The notes under the pieces: model-generated
The model's database searches: none
Told to the model about the DNA's origin: nothing
Seen by the model: the letters and a program-made list of their open reading frames with translations, nothing else
DNA from: an uncultured Muribaculaceae bacterium
Lineage (GTDB): Bacteria; Bacteroidota; Bacteroidia; Bacteroidales; Muribaculaceae
DNA: 64,000 bases
NCBI GenBank assembly: GCA_904501735.1
Contig: CAJGBY010000006.1
Span: 1-64,000, forward strand
Reading direction: 5' to 3'
Translations under genes and position numbers: made by a program
In this document: positions 8,152 to 16,273 of the stretch, one piece after another
Layout of the letters: every line of letters begins with the position of its first letter
How positions within the stretch are numbered: the stretch's first letter is position 1

Positions 8152-8829
8152 ATGGCATTCCAAACTGAAAACGAAGCATTATCTTACAGCTTAAAGCGCT
8201 ATCCTTGGCTTCAGGACTTCTGCACTTACATCAATAGGCCAGAAGAAGAGTTGTCAAAGACGGAGTATTATTTGAGTTGTGCCGAAATTCATTGGATTAT
8301 TAGCCTCGCTTCTTGGGACTATAGTTCGGATAATGCAGGTTTGGCTGAACACATGGGGTTGAAAGGCTGGAAAACCAATGAAGGCATTCCCGATTCGTTG
8401 CTGTATCATCTAATATTAGTCTATGACCATTTATCAGGGGGTAGTTACGAATCTGAAAATGGATTCAAAGCATGGCTTGAAGAAAACTACCATGTAGATT
8501 CTTTACAGATGAAACATCGCAAGGGGAAACGCATTCTTAATGAATATCGTCTTGCATTCCTTGAATACAATGGTGATTATAAAAACATAGAACGAACTCC
8601 CGAAATGGATTATATGTTCGAGATCGCGAATGCAGTAGATGTAGAGCTCGGCTATGACATTCCCATAGATGAAACCGAAATGTGCGAAGCTATTGAGTAC
8701 GCCGAAGAAAACGGCTATGAGATTTATCTCGAACCTGACGAAGGCGATGTACGCAACAATCGAGAAATCAATGTTCGTCAACACATAAGAATGCGCCCTA
8801 AAGGCACTACACCCAAAAATGGAGCATGA
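8152..8829 (+). CDS. Hypothetical protein, 225 residues
   Basis: I do not recognise this protein. It starts two bases after the end of the broken zinc-ribbon gene, so the two probably shared a transcript. There is no signal peptide or membrane segment; the protein is acidic and rich in Glu and Tyr, and looks alpha-helical. Its C-terminal tail is basic and low in complexity (MRPKGTTPKNGA). It could be an accessory protein without close relatives. A strong terminator follows. Confidence 0.7.
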   Translation: MAFQTENEALSYSLKRYPWLQDFCTYINRPEEELSKTEYYLSCAEIHWIISLASWDYSSDNAGLAEHMGLKGWKTNEGIPDSLLYHLILVYDHLSGGSYESENGFKAWLEENYHVDSLQMKHRKGKRILNEYRLAFLEYNGDYKNIERTPEMDYMFEIANAVDVELGYDIPIDETEMCEAIEYAEENGYEIYLEPDEGDVRNNREINVRQHIRMRPKGTTPKNGA

Positions 8830-8870
8830 TGATATTTGGGTATAATTCAAACTTTTTAAACTAAAAACAA

Positions 8871-8903
8871 AAAGACGCTAATCTTACACGAATTAGCGTC
8901 TTT
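8871..8903. terminator. Terminator between convergent genes
   Basis: A perfect 12-bp stem, AAAGACGCTAAT and ATTAGCGTCTTT, encloses a 9-nt loop. A-rich sequence on the left and T residues on the right let it serve both the plus-strand gene ending at 8829 and the minus-strand gene ending at 8978. Confidence 0.8.
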
Positions 8904-8977
8904 GGGTATTAGGGAGGGCTTGGGAAACCCTATAAAGTGCATTTGAGAGGCGTTGATAGTTGCCTGCTCGATGGCGA

Positions 8978-11900
8978 TTATCGAATCAATATTTGAGTCG
9001 TTTTGTTGCCTTGTTTCTTGATATAGATACCAGAACTTAGGTGGTTGGCATTCACTTTCACGCCTTGTAGGTTGTAGAATTCGATAGGAGCGTTGTTGTC
9101 GGTAGTGATGTCGTCGATTTCGCTCATCGAGGTGTCGCATATTTCATAGGCACATATACCGTTGCCAGGCACGAATAGGTAGAAACGCACTTTGTTTGGT
9201 GCTACAACGATATGGTCGGCATCGGCTTGGAAAGTGGCGCTATTCACTGTTCCAAATCCATATTGTGGCAGTGTCCACAACTCCTTCATTTGAGTAAACG
9301 AGATGTCGCTATCGGTGATTACAGCCTTGAACGAGTGAGAAGGCGTAGTAGAGTGGTCGCCGTTGGCATAGATCACCACTTTGGCATTGCCAAGAGGGAA
9401 GATCGTTGCGCCACTGTTGACAGTAGACTCAGGTGCTACCGTTGTGTTAGCCAAGAACGAGCCTGTGCGTTGTGCACCAGGGAACGAGTAGCGAGTGAGC
9501 GCTGTGCTTGCTCCGTCGATAAAGATGTCGGTGGTCGACACAGGAATGATTTGAGGCGCAAGACCGAACGATGTTGCCGAAGTGGGGTAGAAAGCCGTAG
9601 CTGTAGCCATTTCCTCGGTTGCATTGCCGTTGCTGATAGTCCAACGGAAGATGTGTCCAGTGTCCTTGGCTACGGCAAACACGCTGAAGTTGCCTTTGGT
9701 GCCTTGTCCGATGATTGCCACATGGTCAAATCGTCCCGATGGATATTTAGTAGCAGTCAATTGAGCCACTTCGGTAGTTTCGCCAGTTTCGAGATTGACA
9801 TGGTGGATGAATAGAGGCGTGTCGTTGGTGATAGTGAGGTTGGAAATGAACACTTCACCATCGGAGTCCTTCATTACATTGTTGCAAGGGTAGAATCCCA
9901 CCGATGCGTTTTTGCCGAGAGTCAATCGTCCTATGTGTTCGCCTGTGAGCGCACTATATTTTTCGAGGAATGCAGTGGCAGTAGCCGAGTTTTCGGTGCG
10001 ACCAGTGATGTAGACATAGTCGCCCACAGCCACTATACTACGGTTGTAGGTACCTGAGCCAGCGAAGACGATGTTTTGATAATCGTTAGTGCGCATCCAT
10101 AGGCTCTTGAGTTCGAGGTTATCAACAACAGGATAAGTGCCTGTGTCGTATTTTATTTCATATCCCGGCTCGTAGAAGCCCACGCCAGTGTTGGTGATAG
10201 TGAATGAGCGAGCGTCGGAAGGAGTGTCGAGACAGCGTTTGCCCTTACCGATTACTCTCCAATAATAAGTGCCCAATCCTATTGTTGATGCAGGAATGGT
10301 GAGCGATTGATTGGCTGTGGCTGAGAATGATTTTGTTGTCGATTCACCAAATTCATTGTTGCTTGACACTTGCACCACGAAGCTTGTGATGTTGTCGTCG
10401 TTGCTTGACCACACGAAATCCACTTCATTTTCGATGTCGGCGCCATTGTCGGGTGCTACGAGCGTGGGAGGAGTTGCGAGTTGTCGTGCGGGCGATATAA
10501 ATGAAGCCACTTCGCTTGTTGCTTCAAGTTTGTTAGGCTGATAAGACACCACTTTCCAGTAGTAAGTGCTATTGTCGGTGAAATCGGCAATTTCAGCAAG
10601 GTCGATAGTTGTGCTGTTCGATGTGAGTCCTGTAACGGCGTGCTTGGCAATGTTGCCATTCTTGTCGGTACCGATGTAGAGGTTGTAGGTGCCGTTGTCG
10701 ATAGCCGTCCACGCAAATTCTTGTTCCCAGGTGGCCTTTGCGCCATTGATAGGCGATAGAAGAGTTACCTTGTCGGAATTTCCTTCGGGATAGCCCACGA
10801 TGGCAGCAGGGTGTTCGTTGCCATATCCGTCGTAGACACACACTGCATACCAATAGCCTGTTTGCTTGTCGGTAGGAATGTCGTAGGGTGGTGCATAAGT
10901 GATGTCGAGAAGATATTCGCCGTTAAGTCCGTCTTCGGTTGTAGCAGCATCGCGCGACAACGACATAGGCACAGCATAAACGGTGTAACGAATGGTTGAC
11001 AATCCGTCCTTGATGCCAGTCCACGACAATGTGTTGCCATTGCGCAATAGATTGGCAACCGCGCTATATGATGGAGCTGTTTTCCAGTCGACCACAGGTA
11101 CAAGAGCCTTTTGAGGGAAGCAGTTGGTTGCCACATAATCAGCGTGTTCGGCAAAAGTGCCTCTGAAATAGGTGATGCTGTAGAAGTTAGAGCCGAAAGC
11201 GTTGAGTCCGTATTCGGCAGCAAACTCGCGTGATTGCTTCACCAAACGAACATGCTCGTCCCAGTGCGCTTGAGTGTTGCCAAGTTCGGCTTGGTAGCCC
11301 ATCGATTGAGCCAAGTCGTATATGTTCACGCTGATGTTGCAATGGCAATTGCCAAAGTGCTTTGCGAGGCTGTACCACCACTTAGCAACAGTGCCAAAAG
11401 GCGCTAATCGGTGGTCGTTGTGCCAATAGATTTGAGGCGACACATAGTCCACAATACCTTTGCTCATCCATGATAGTGGATCGGAGTAGAGTGATGTGTA
11501 TTGAGTGTCGTAGCCGTTTTTCCATATCGAAAGACCATATTTGCTTGCCGATTCACCCGCAGTGCCTGGAGGCGCGATACCAAAACGCACTTCGGGGCGC
11601 GTTTCTTGCACCATGTTATACACATCGGCAACCATTTTGTCGACATTTTCGCGTCGCCAATCGCCAATCGATAGCGATGTGCCCGAATCTTTCCATAATT
11701 GGTAATCGGGAGCCGATGAGTTTTCGCTCATACCGCCCACAGGATAGAAATAATCGTCGAAAATCATACCTTCTACCGAGTAGTTGGTGATGATTTCTTT
11801 ACACACATTCACGATGTGTTGGCGAGTTTCGTCGAATGCTGGGTTGAGCACGGTGAAAGTGCCGTTGGTCAACAACCAACCTTTATTTTTCACTTCGGTG

Positions 11901-12346
11901 TCGAAGTCGGTGTTCCAAGTACTTGTAGTACCGGTGCTTGACCATCGGTAAGGGTTCACCCATGCATACACCTCGATGCCTCGTTTGTGGCATTCGTCAA
12001 CCATAAATTGTAGTGGGTCCCAACCTGGATCTTTGCCTCGAGTGCCAGTGAGGTAGGATGACCAAGGCTCATAGCTCGATTTGTACATGGCATCGCACAT
12101 TGAACGCATTTGGAAACATATCGTGTTGATGTTCATCGCATCCATGCGATCTAGATAGTCGATAAGATCGTCCTTTTGCGATTGAATCACCGATTGGGAG
12201 TTGCCTTTGGTCTTCGGCCAGTCGATATTGGCAACAGTGGCAATCCACACTGAACGCATTTCGCGCTTTATAACATCGGCCAATGCACTATTAGTAGAAA
12301 AAAGAGCTATTAAGGCAATTAAAAGCCATCTTTGAGACTTACGCAT
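8978..12346 (-). CDS. Secreted glycoside-hydrolase-like (GHL10/DUF187) protein with T9SS-type C-terminus
   Basis: The 1122-residue protein has an N-terminal signal peptide (about residues 1-23, ending SALA). A GHL10/DUF187 TIM-barrel-like domain follows (about 28-390; REMRSVWIATVANIDWP, EVYAWVNPYRW, VDYVSPQIYWH). Next come fibronectin-III-like segments (about 400-710) and a beta-rich, propeller-like region. The last 35 residues (APIEFYNLQGVKV ... SSGIYIKKQGNK) match the type A sorting domain of the Bacteroidetes type IX secretion system. It is thus likely secreted or cell-surface attached and acts on polysaccharide or peptidoglycan, but the substrate is unknown. It lies 27 nt behind the LOG-family gene and is probably co-transcribed. 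Confidence 0.88.
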   Translation of the reverse strand: MRKSQRWLLIALIALFSTNSALADVIKREMRSVWIATVANIDWPKTKGNSQSVIQSQKDDLIDYLDRMDAMNINTICFQMRSMCDAMYKSSYEPWSSYLTGTRGKDPGWDPLQFMVDECHKRGIEVYAWVNPYRWSSTGTTSTWNTDFDTEVKNKGWLLTNGTFTVLNPAFDETRQHIVNVCKEIITNYSVEGMIFDDYFYPVGGMSENSSAPDYQLWKDSGTSLSIGDWRRENVDKMVADVYNMVQETRPEVRFGIAPPGTAGESASKYGLSIWKNGYDTQYTSLYSDPLSWMSKGIVDYVSPQIYWHNDHRLAPFGTVAKWWYSLAKHFGNCHCNISVNIYDLAQSMGYQAELGNTQAHWDEHVRLVKQSREFAAEYGLNAFGSNFYSITYFRGTFAEHADYVATNCFPQKALVPVVDWKTAPSYSAVANLLRNGNTLSWTGIKDGLSTIRYTVYAVPMSLSRDAATTEDGLNGEYLLDITYAPPYDIPTDKQTGYWYAVCVYDGYGNEHPAAIVGYPEGNSDKVTLLSPINGAKATWEQEFAWTAIDNGTYNLYIGTDKNGNIAKHAVTGLTSNSTTIDLAEIADFTDNSTYYWKVVSYQPNKLEATSEVASFISPARQLATPPTLVAPDNGADIENEVDFVWSSNDDNITSFVVQVSSNNEFGESTTKSFSATANQSLTIPASTIGLGTYYWRVIGKGKRCLDTPSDARSFTITNTGVGFYEPGYEIKYDTGTYPVVDNLELKSLWMRTNDYQNIVFAGSGTYNRSIVAVGDYVYITGRTENSATATAFLEKYSALTGEHIGRLTLGKNASVGFYPCNNVMKDSDGEVFISNLTITNDTPLFIHHVNLETGETTEVAQLTATKYPSGRFDHVAIIGQGTKGNFSVFAVAKDTGHIFRWTISNGNATEEMATATAFYPTSATSFGLAPQIIPVSTTDIFIDGASTALTRYSFPGAQRTGSFLANTTVAPESTVNSGATIFPLGNAKVVIYANGDHSTTPSHSFKAVITDSDISFTQMKELWTLPQYGFGTVNSATFQADADHIVVAPNKVRFYLFVPGNGICAYEICDTSMSEIDDITTDNNAPIEFYNLQGVKVNANHLSSGIYIKKQGNKTTQILIR

Positions 12347-12373
12347 GTCGGTTAAAAGTATGAGGGGATGAAT

Positions 12374-13483
12374 TTATTTAAAATCTAAGATTGTTTGGGC
12401 GATATCCTCCACCGAGTCGGAGATTGAGAGTAGTAGATTCTTGTATCGACCAGATTTTTGCAGTTCTTGAAGGAGCGTGTAGGCAGGCATTTGCTTGGTC
12501 CAATAATCTACGCCGAGAAAAGCCATAGGGCTTGCATAACCAAACGATAGATAGTGGTTTTGCACGGCATCTTGGAATATTTCTTGCATAGTGCCCGCAC
12601 TTCCAGGCGTATATATCACGCCACCCATCGCGATGGTGAGGAGTCCGTCCTCGCGCAATGAGTTTTCAAAATATTTAGCAATGTGAGTGGCAAAAGGTGT
12701 TGCAGGTTCGTGTCCGTAGAGCCATGTAGGAATGCCTACGCTCTCGTATTTCTCTTGAGGGAAGCGCTCTATCACCTCAAATGCCGAGCTGAGCCATTCT
12801 GCGTCGCAAAATGTTGGGAAAGGGGTGAGCATCGACAAGGCTTGGTCTACCTCCTCGGTAGTGCGACCTGCCAACCATGCACCCAAGTGAGTGGCTTCCA
12901 TAGCACCCGGACCACCGCCACTAATCATCAACTTGCCTTTCTCGGTGAGCAACTTGGAAATCATCACCACTTGACGATACACAGGGTCGGTGCGACGCAA
13001 TGCGTGTCCTCCCATAATGGCCACCACATCTTTCTCGTTGCGTGTAGCGAGGTAGTCGTGCAGAGCATCACTCATTGAGTGGTCGTGAAGGGTGCGAGCC
13101 AAAGTCTCGTTGATGTCGACGGCGCGTTTACCAGTGTTGAGGTAGTGATTGTATACAATAGTGTCGTAACATTGTGCCACGCTGTCGGGCTTGCGCCAGT
13201 CGTAGCCTTCGTAGAGCGATTGTGGCGTGTAGAGCGAAGTGCGAAACACACCGTAAGGCACACGCAACGATGTGAGCACAGTGTTGGTGCTGTCGATATT
13301 GTAACGCATCGACTTAGATAACTTGCAACCGAGGAACAAACATTCGCGGAATGTTATGTTTTCAACCTCAGCAATAAACTGAGAAAAATCTACGCACTGA
13401 AAAGCATAATTCACCAATGTGGAGTCACTTTTGAGTACTTCTGCTGCCTGTTCGTTACCGTCAATTTCGATATATCTGCGCAT
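12374..13483 (-). CDS. LOG family (nucleotide 5'-monophosphate nucleosidase-like) protein
   Basis: The 369-residue protein has a Rossmann-like LOG domain from about residue 150. It carries GGGPGAMEA (189-197) and a PGGxGTxxE motif in the altered form PGSAGTMQE (293-301). LOG-family enzymes split nucleoside monophosphates into base and ribose 5-phosphate, as in cytokinin activation or in PpnN of E. coli. The N-terminal 130 residues are an extra region I cannot assign; it contains a short cysteine- and phenylalanine-rich stretch at 30-55. The second glycine of the catalytic motif is serine here, so activity is not certain. The gene sits upstream of the GHL10 gene on the same strand. Confidence 0.75.
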   Translation of the reverse strand: MRRYIEIDGNEQAAEVLKSDSTLVNYAFQCVDFSQFIAEVENITFRECLFLGCKLSKSMRYNIDSTNTVLTSLRVPYGVFRTSLYTPQSLYEGYDWRKPDSVAQCYDTIVYNHYLNTGKRAVDINETLARTLHDHSMSDALHDYLATRNEKDVVAIMGGHALRRTDPVYRQVVMISKLLTEKGKLMISGGGPGAMEATHLGAWLAGRTTEEVDQALSMLTPFPTFCDAEWLSSAFEVIERFPQEKYESVGIPTWLYGHEPATPFATHIAKYFENSLREDGLLTIAMGGVIYTPGSAGTMQEIFQDAVQNHYLSFGYASPMAFLGVDYWTKQMPAYTLLQELQKSGRYKNLLLSISDSVEDIAQTILDFK

Positions 13484-13620
13484 AATAGTCGATGATTCTA
13501 AAAAAACAACCTAAAATTTATGTCTAATAACTAAAAGATAGGTGTAGCATTAGTATATTAAATGCAAAATGTGCTTATGAACTTAATTGTTCATCTTGGA
13601 AGCTTTTGCTCATTTTCACT

Positions 13621-14079
13621 TTAAGAAGCGACATTATCATTTTGGTTATCTTTTACCTCCGGGCTTTGTGGGGGATTTGGGCTATTTTTACCTTTGTTAT
13701 TAGTTTCAGATTTTTCAGCAATTTTATCTAAAATAGCATTAATGTCATCTTTAGTTAGGGATATTTTAGGTAAAGCTTGTACAAATTCGGTATAAGCTTT
13801 GATTTTATTAATTTCGGCTATATTATTAGCATTATCTTGAGCTGTTTGATCTCTTTGTTTTTCATTATTTTCAGCTATTTCTCTTCTGCTATGTTCTTCT
13901 AAGGCAGAAAAAAAATTATGAATAACAAACAAGATGGCAATTGTAGAAATAGCAAACAATGCCACATTCGGCCAAGATACTTGGTTAATAACGAATAGCG
14001 CTAATCCAATGTATCCCCCAAAAATAATGATAACTACATACAAAGAGAAATTTCGGAAATTGTTATTTATAGTTCCCAT
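13621..14079 (-). CDS. Small two-helix membrane protein with coiled coil
   Basis: I recognise no family for this 152-residue protein. Two membrane helices are visible (about residues 8-28 and 35-55). They are followed by a long charged, probably coiled-coil region (residues 58-95) and a Pro/Asn/Ser-rich tail. It lies 25 nt downstream of the glycosyltransferase-membrane fusion gene and shares its low GC content, so the two probably form an operon. A partner or regulatory role for the larger protein is inference from context. Confidence 0.7.
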   Translation of the reverse strand: MGTINNNFRNFSLYVVIIIFGGYIGLALFVINQVSWPNVALFAISTIAILFVIHNFFSALEEHSRREIAENNEKQRDQTAQDNANNIAEINKIKAYTEFVQALPKISLTKDDINAILDKIAEKSETNNKGKNSPNPPQSPEVKDNQNDNVAS

Positions 14080-14104
14080 ATTTTTAAATATTTTAAATTG
14101 TTAA

Positions 14105-16096
14105 TTAATTTATGTTTAATATGTTACGACGGTTCATTCGGTCATATAAATACTCTGCATAGATTTCTTGAACAGTTTTTTTACCCGTATAATCTTTAGG
14201 TATTTCATTTGAAATAGACTCTAATACATCTCTGTTTTTTACAAAGATCTCTATTTGTTCCTTATTTGGGAAATGAAAAATCTTATTCTCATTAAAATAC
14301 ATTAATCCTATTAAAAAACCCAAATGTTGGGCTAACTCCCAATCCACCAGATTCAGCATAATATTTGGGTCATAAGATTCACTCCCAGCATATTCTTCCA
14401 TATGTGTAGCAGAGCTGTTTATATTACGAATATGGACGCGTAAATGAGATAATTCTTTGAATTCGTCAATTACAATATACTTATCCATTTCGTCCGACAT
14501 AAAAAATGAATGAGAAGATACCTTAAGATTAGAGAAATGTATTTTTGATGGTTTAATTTTTTCATCTGTTAAAGAATGGTGTATCTCTAATAGGACCTTA
14601 AAGTTAGCCATAATATGTCGTTGTAACTCACTCACAGCATCACTAAACATATTGGTTAATTTTTCCTCGTTCTCGCGTTCGTTTTTAAATTTACCATAAA
14701 GAGTGAAAACCCAACCAATTAGAGCTATCCCACCAGCGCTCATCAATTTAGGAACTTTTTCGTGCTCAGGGTCGTTAATGAACAATATGAAAATGAAAAG
14801 AAGAATGCCTATAAGCAAGACTGTAAGACCTCCCATTATTTCATATTTTCGGGAAAATCTTTTTGCTTGAAAACGATAGGATTTTTCTTGCATGCAGCCC
14901 ACTACATCTACAAAGCCTTTTACTGCTTCTTTTTTGCAGAGCTCTTCAACGATGGATAGATTTGACTTATTTAAATTTATATCTTTTGCATCAGGATATT
15001 CTTTCACCATTTCCATAAAGGGCCTCAGAACATTCTCATTGCGAAAAACAGAAAGCGATATGCGTAAAAATGCCCCATTCTCTAAACGCGTCAGCCAACG
15101 ACGGAAGTAGCCATATCGTTGGATTTTGAATTTAGCCAATATATTCTCTATTGTAAGCATTTTTATGATACAATATCTCACGATAATTGTATTGCTTTGA
15201 CCATTTAATTTATCCTTTATCAAATCATACAATCCTATCAAAAGAGCTAAATATATAGGGCGTTTGATTTTGAAATCATCTTTTCGAGTTTTCGCTGTAA
15301 TGGAGTGTTGATGTTTACGGTATGAATGCGTGTATTCATTTAACCAAACTACAGTAACATTGTTGCGACACAAATTTATGATTTCAGGAAAATCTTCAAA
15401 TGCATCATGTTTTATAAAAAAGTATTGTAGCTTTCGGTAGCTTTTAAAATAACGAAGTAAATCATCGTAATATTCACGCAATATTCCTACACGATATGTC
15501 TTAGTCCAACCTAAGCTATCGGCGAAGCACTCTGAGCCTATTCCAAATGGCTCTTTATTTTGGCTCATTTCTGAGACCAATTTATTGTGGTTGCCACCAC
15601 CTTTGTTGATGATATTAAGATTTTTGGCTCCTATGATATTAAACTTGGAAATGCATATTTGAGCATTGTCGTGGTTCATACTTGTTACGATATTTTCAAC
15701 CACTTGGCTGTTTGTGAAAACATCGTCGTCATCAAGCATTATTGTGATGTCGTTATCGTTTTGACTTAAATTCATCACTATTTGACGAATATTACACAAT
15801 GAATGTGCTGCCCCTTTTGAATTTGAAGAGTAAAATAAGATATCTTTGTTTTTTGTTTCGTAGCCATCTTTGATAGCATCGTTAACTACATTTTTGCAAA
15901 ATTGTGGTAGCGATTTCTGTTGAGGCTTAGAATAGGTACACAAACAATTATCTTGTAGGATAACAATAGTTATATTTGGGTAAGTCTGATATAATACAGA
16001 TTTTAATGCTTCATAAAAATAGTTATAGCAGTCTTTTGATAAAAACGAACTATAGAATTGAACTTTAGTGCGAATTAAAACAAAAACTTTATCCAT
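14105..16096 (-). CDS. GT2-type glycosyltransferase fused to a membrane module
   Basis: The N-terminal 260 residues look like a GT-A family 2 glycosyltransferase: KSVLYQTYPNITIVILQD near the start and the nucleotide-sugar/metal motif as LDDDD at 121-125. A middle helical region of unknown type follows (about 280-415). Two membrane helices (421-441 and 452-468) then separate it from a C-terminal cytosolic-looking region of about 190 residues (470-663) that I cannot assign. There is no signal peptide. The gene has its own promoter and is more AT-rich than its neighbours, which suggests transfer. It could build a surface glycan, but the fusion is unusual for such enzymes. Confidence 0.7.
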   Translation of the reverse strand: MDKVFVLIRTKVQFYSSFLSKDCYNYFYEALKSVLYQTYPNITIVILQDNCLCTYSKPQQKSLPQFCKNVVNDAIKDGYETKNKDILFYSSNSKGAAHSLCNIRQIVMNLSQNDNDITIMLDDDDVFTNSQVVENIVTSMNHDNAQICISKFNIIGAKNLNIINKGGGNHNKLVSEMSQNKEPFGIGSECFADSLGWTKTYRVGILREYYDDLLRYFKSYRKLQYFFIKHDAFEDFPEIINLCRNNVTVVWLNEYTHSYRKHQHSITAKTRKDDFKIKRPIYLALLIGLYDLIKDKLNGQSNTIIVRYCIIKMLTIENILAKFKIQRYGYFRRWLTRLENGAFLRISLSVFRNENVLRPFMEMVKEYPDAKDINLNKSNLSIVEELCKKEAVKGFVDVVGCMQEKSYRFQAKRFSRKYEIMGGLTVLLIGILLFIFILFINDPEHEKVPKLMSAGGIALIGWVFTLYGKFKNERENEEKLTNMFSDAVSELQRHIMANFKVLLEIHHSLTDEKIKPSKIHFSNLKVSSHSFFMSDEMDKYIVIDEFKELSHLRVHIRNINSSATHMEEYAGSESYDPNIMLNLVDWELAQHLGFLIGLMYFNENKIFHFPNKEQIEIFVKNRDVLESISNEIPKDYTGKKTVQEIYAEYLYDRMNRRNILNIN

Positions 16097-16133
16097 ATTT
16101 AATATAAAAATCAGATTTATGGTTTATCAAAAA

Positions 16134-16165
16134 CAAAAATAATAGCTAAATAATATTTTGCCAAA
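16134..16165 (-). promoter_or_regulatory. Promoter of the glycosyltransferase-membrane gene pair
   Basis: On the minus strand a -33 TTTG (16165-16162) is followed after 20 nt by TATTTTTG (16141-16134), an exact -33/-7 Bacteroidetes promoter. The ATG lies 38 nt further on. Confidence 0.65.
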
Positions 16166-16214
16166 TTTAAAGCAATAAAATTGATGTATCAATAAGAATA
16201 TCAGCAATAAAAAA

Positions 16215-16248
16215 GCAAAAGAGCGCTCAAAGGGAGACACTCTTTTGC
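16215..16248 (-). terminator. Terminator of the beta-eliminating lyase gene
   Basis: A 9-bp stem (GCAAAAGAG with CTCTTTTGC) lies 26 nt past the stop codon. On the minus strand it is followed by a run of T residues. Confidence 0.65.
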
Positions 16249-16273
16249 CCAAAATATATGAGAAAACTATATA

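Noticed and set aside
9212..9814. A 200-codon open frame on the plus strand within the GHL10 gene
   Set aside because: It is antisense to a well-supported gene, has no promoter or recognisable protein features, and reflects the codon bias of the opposite strand.
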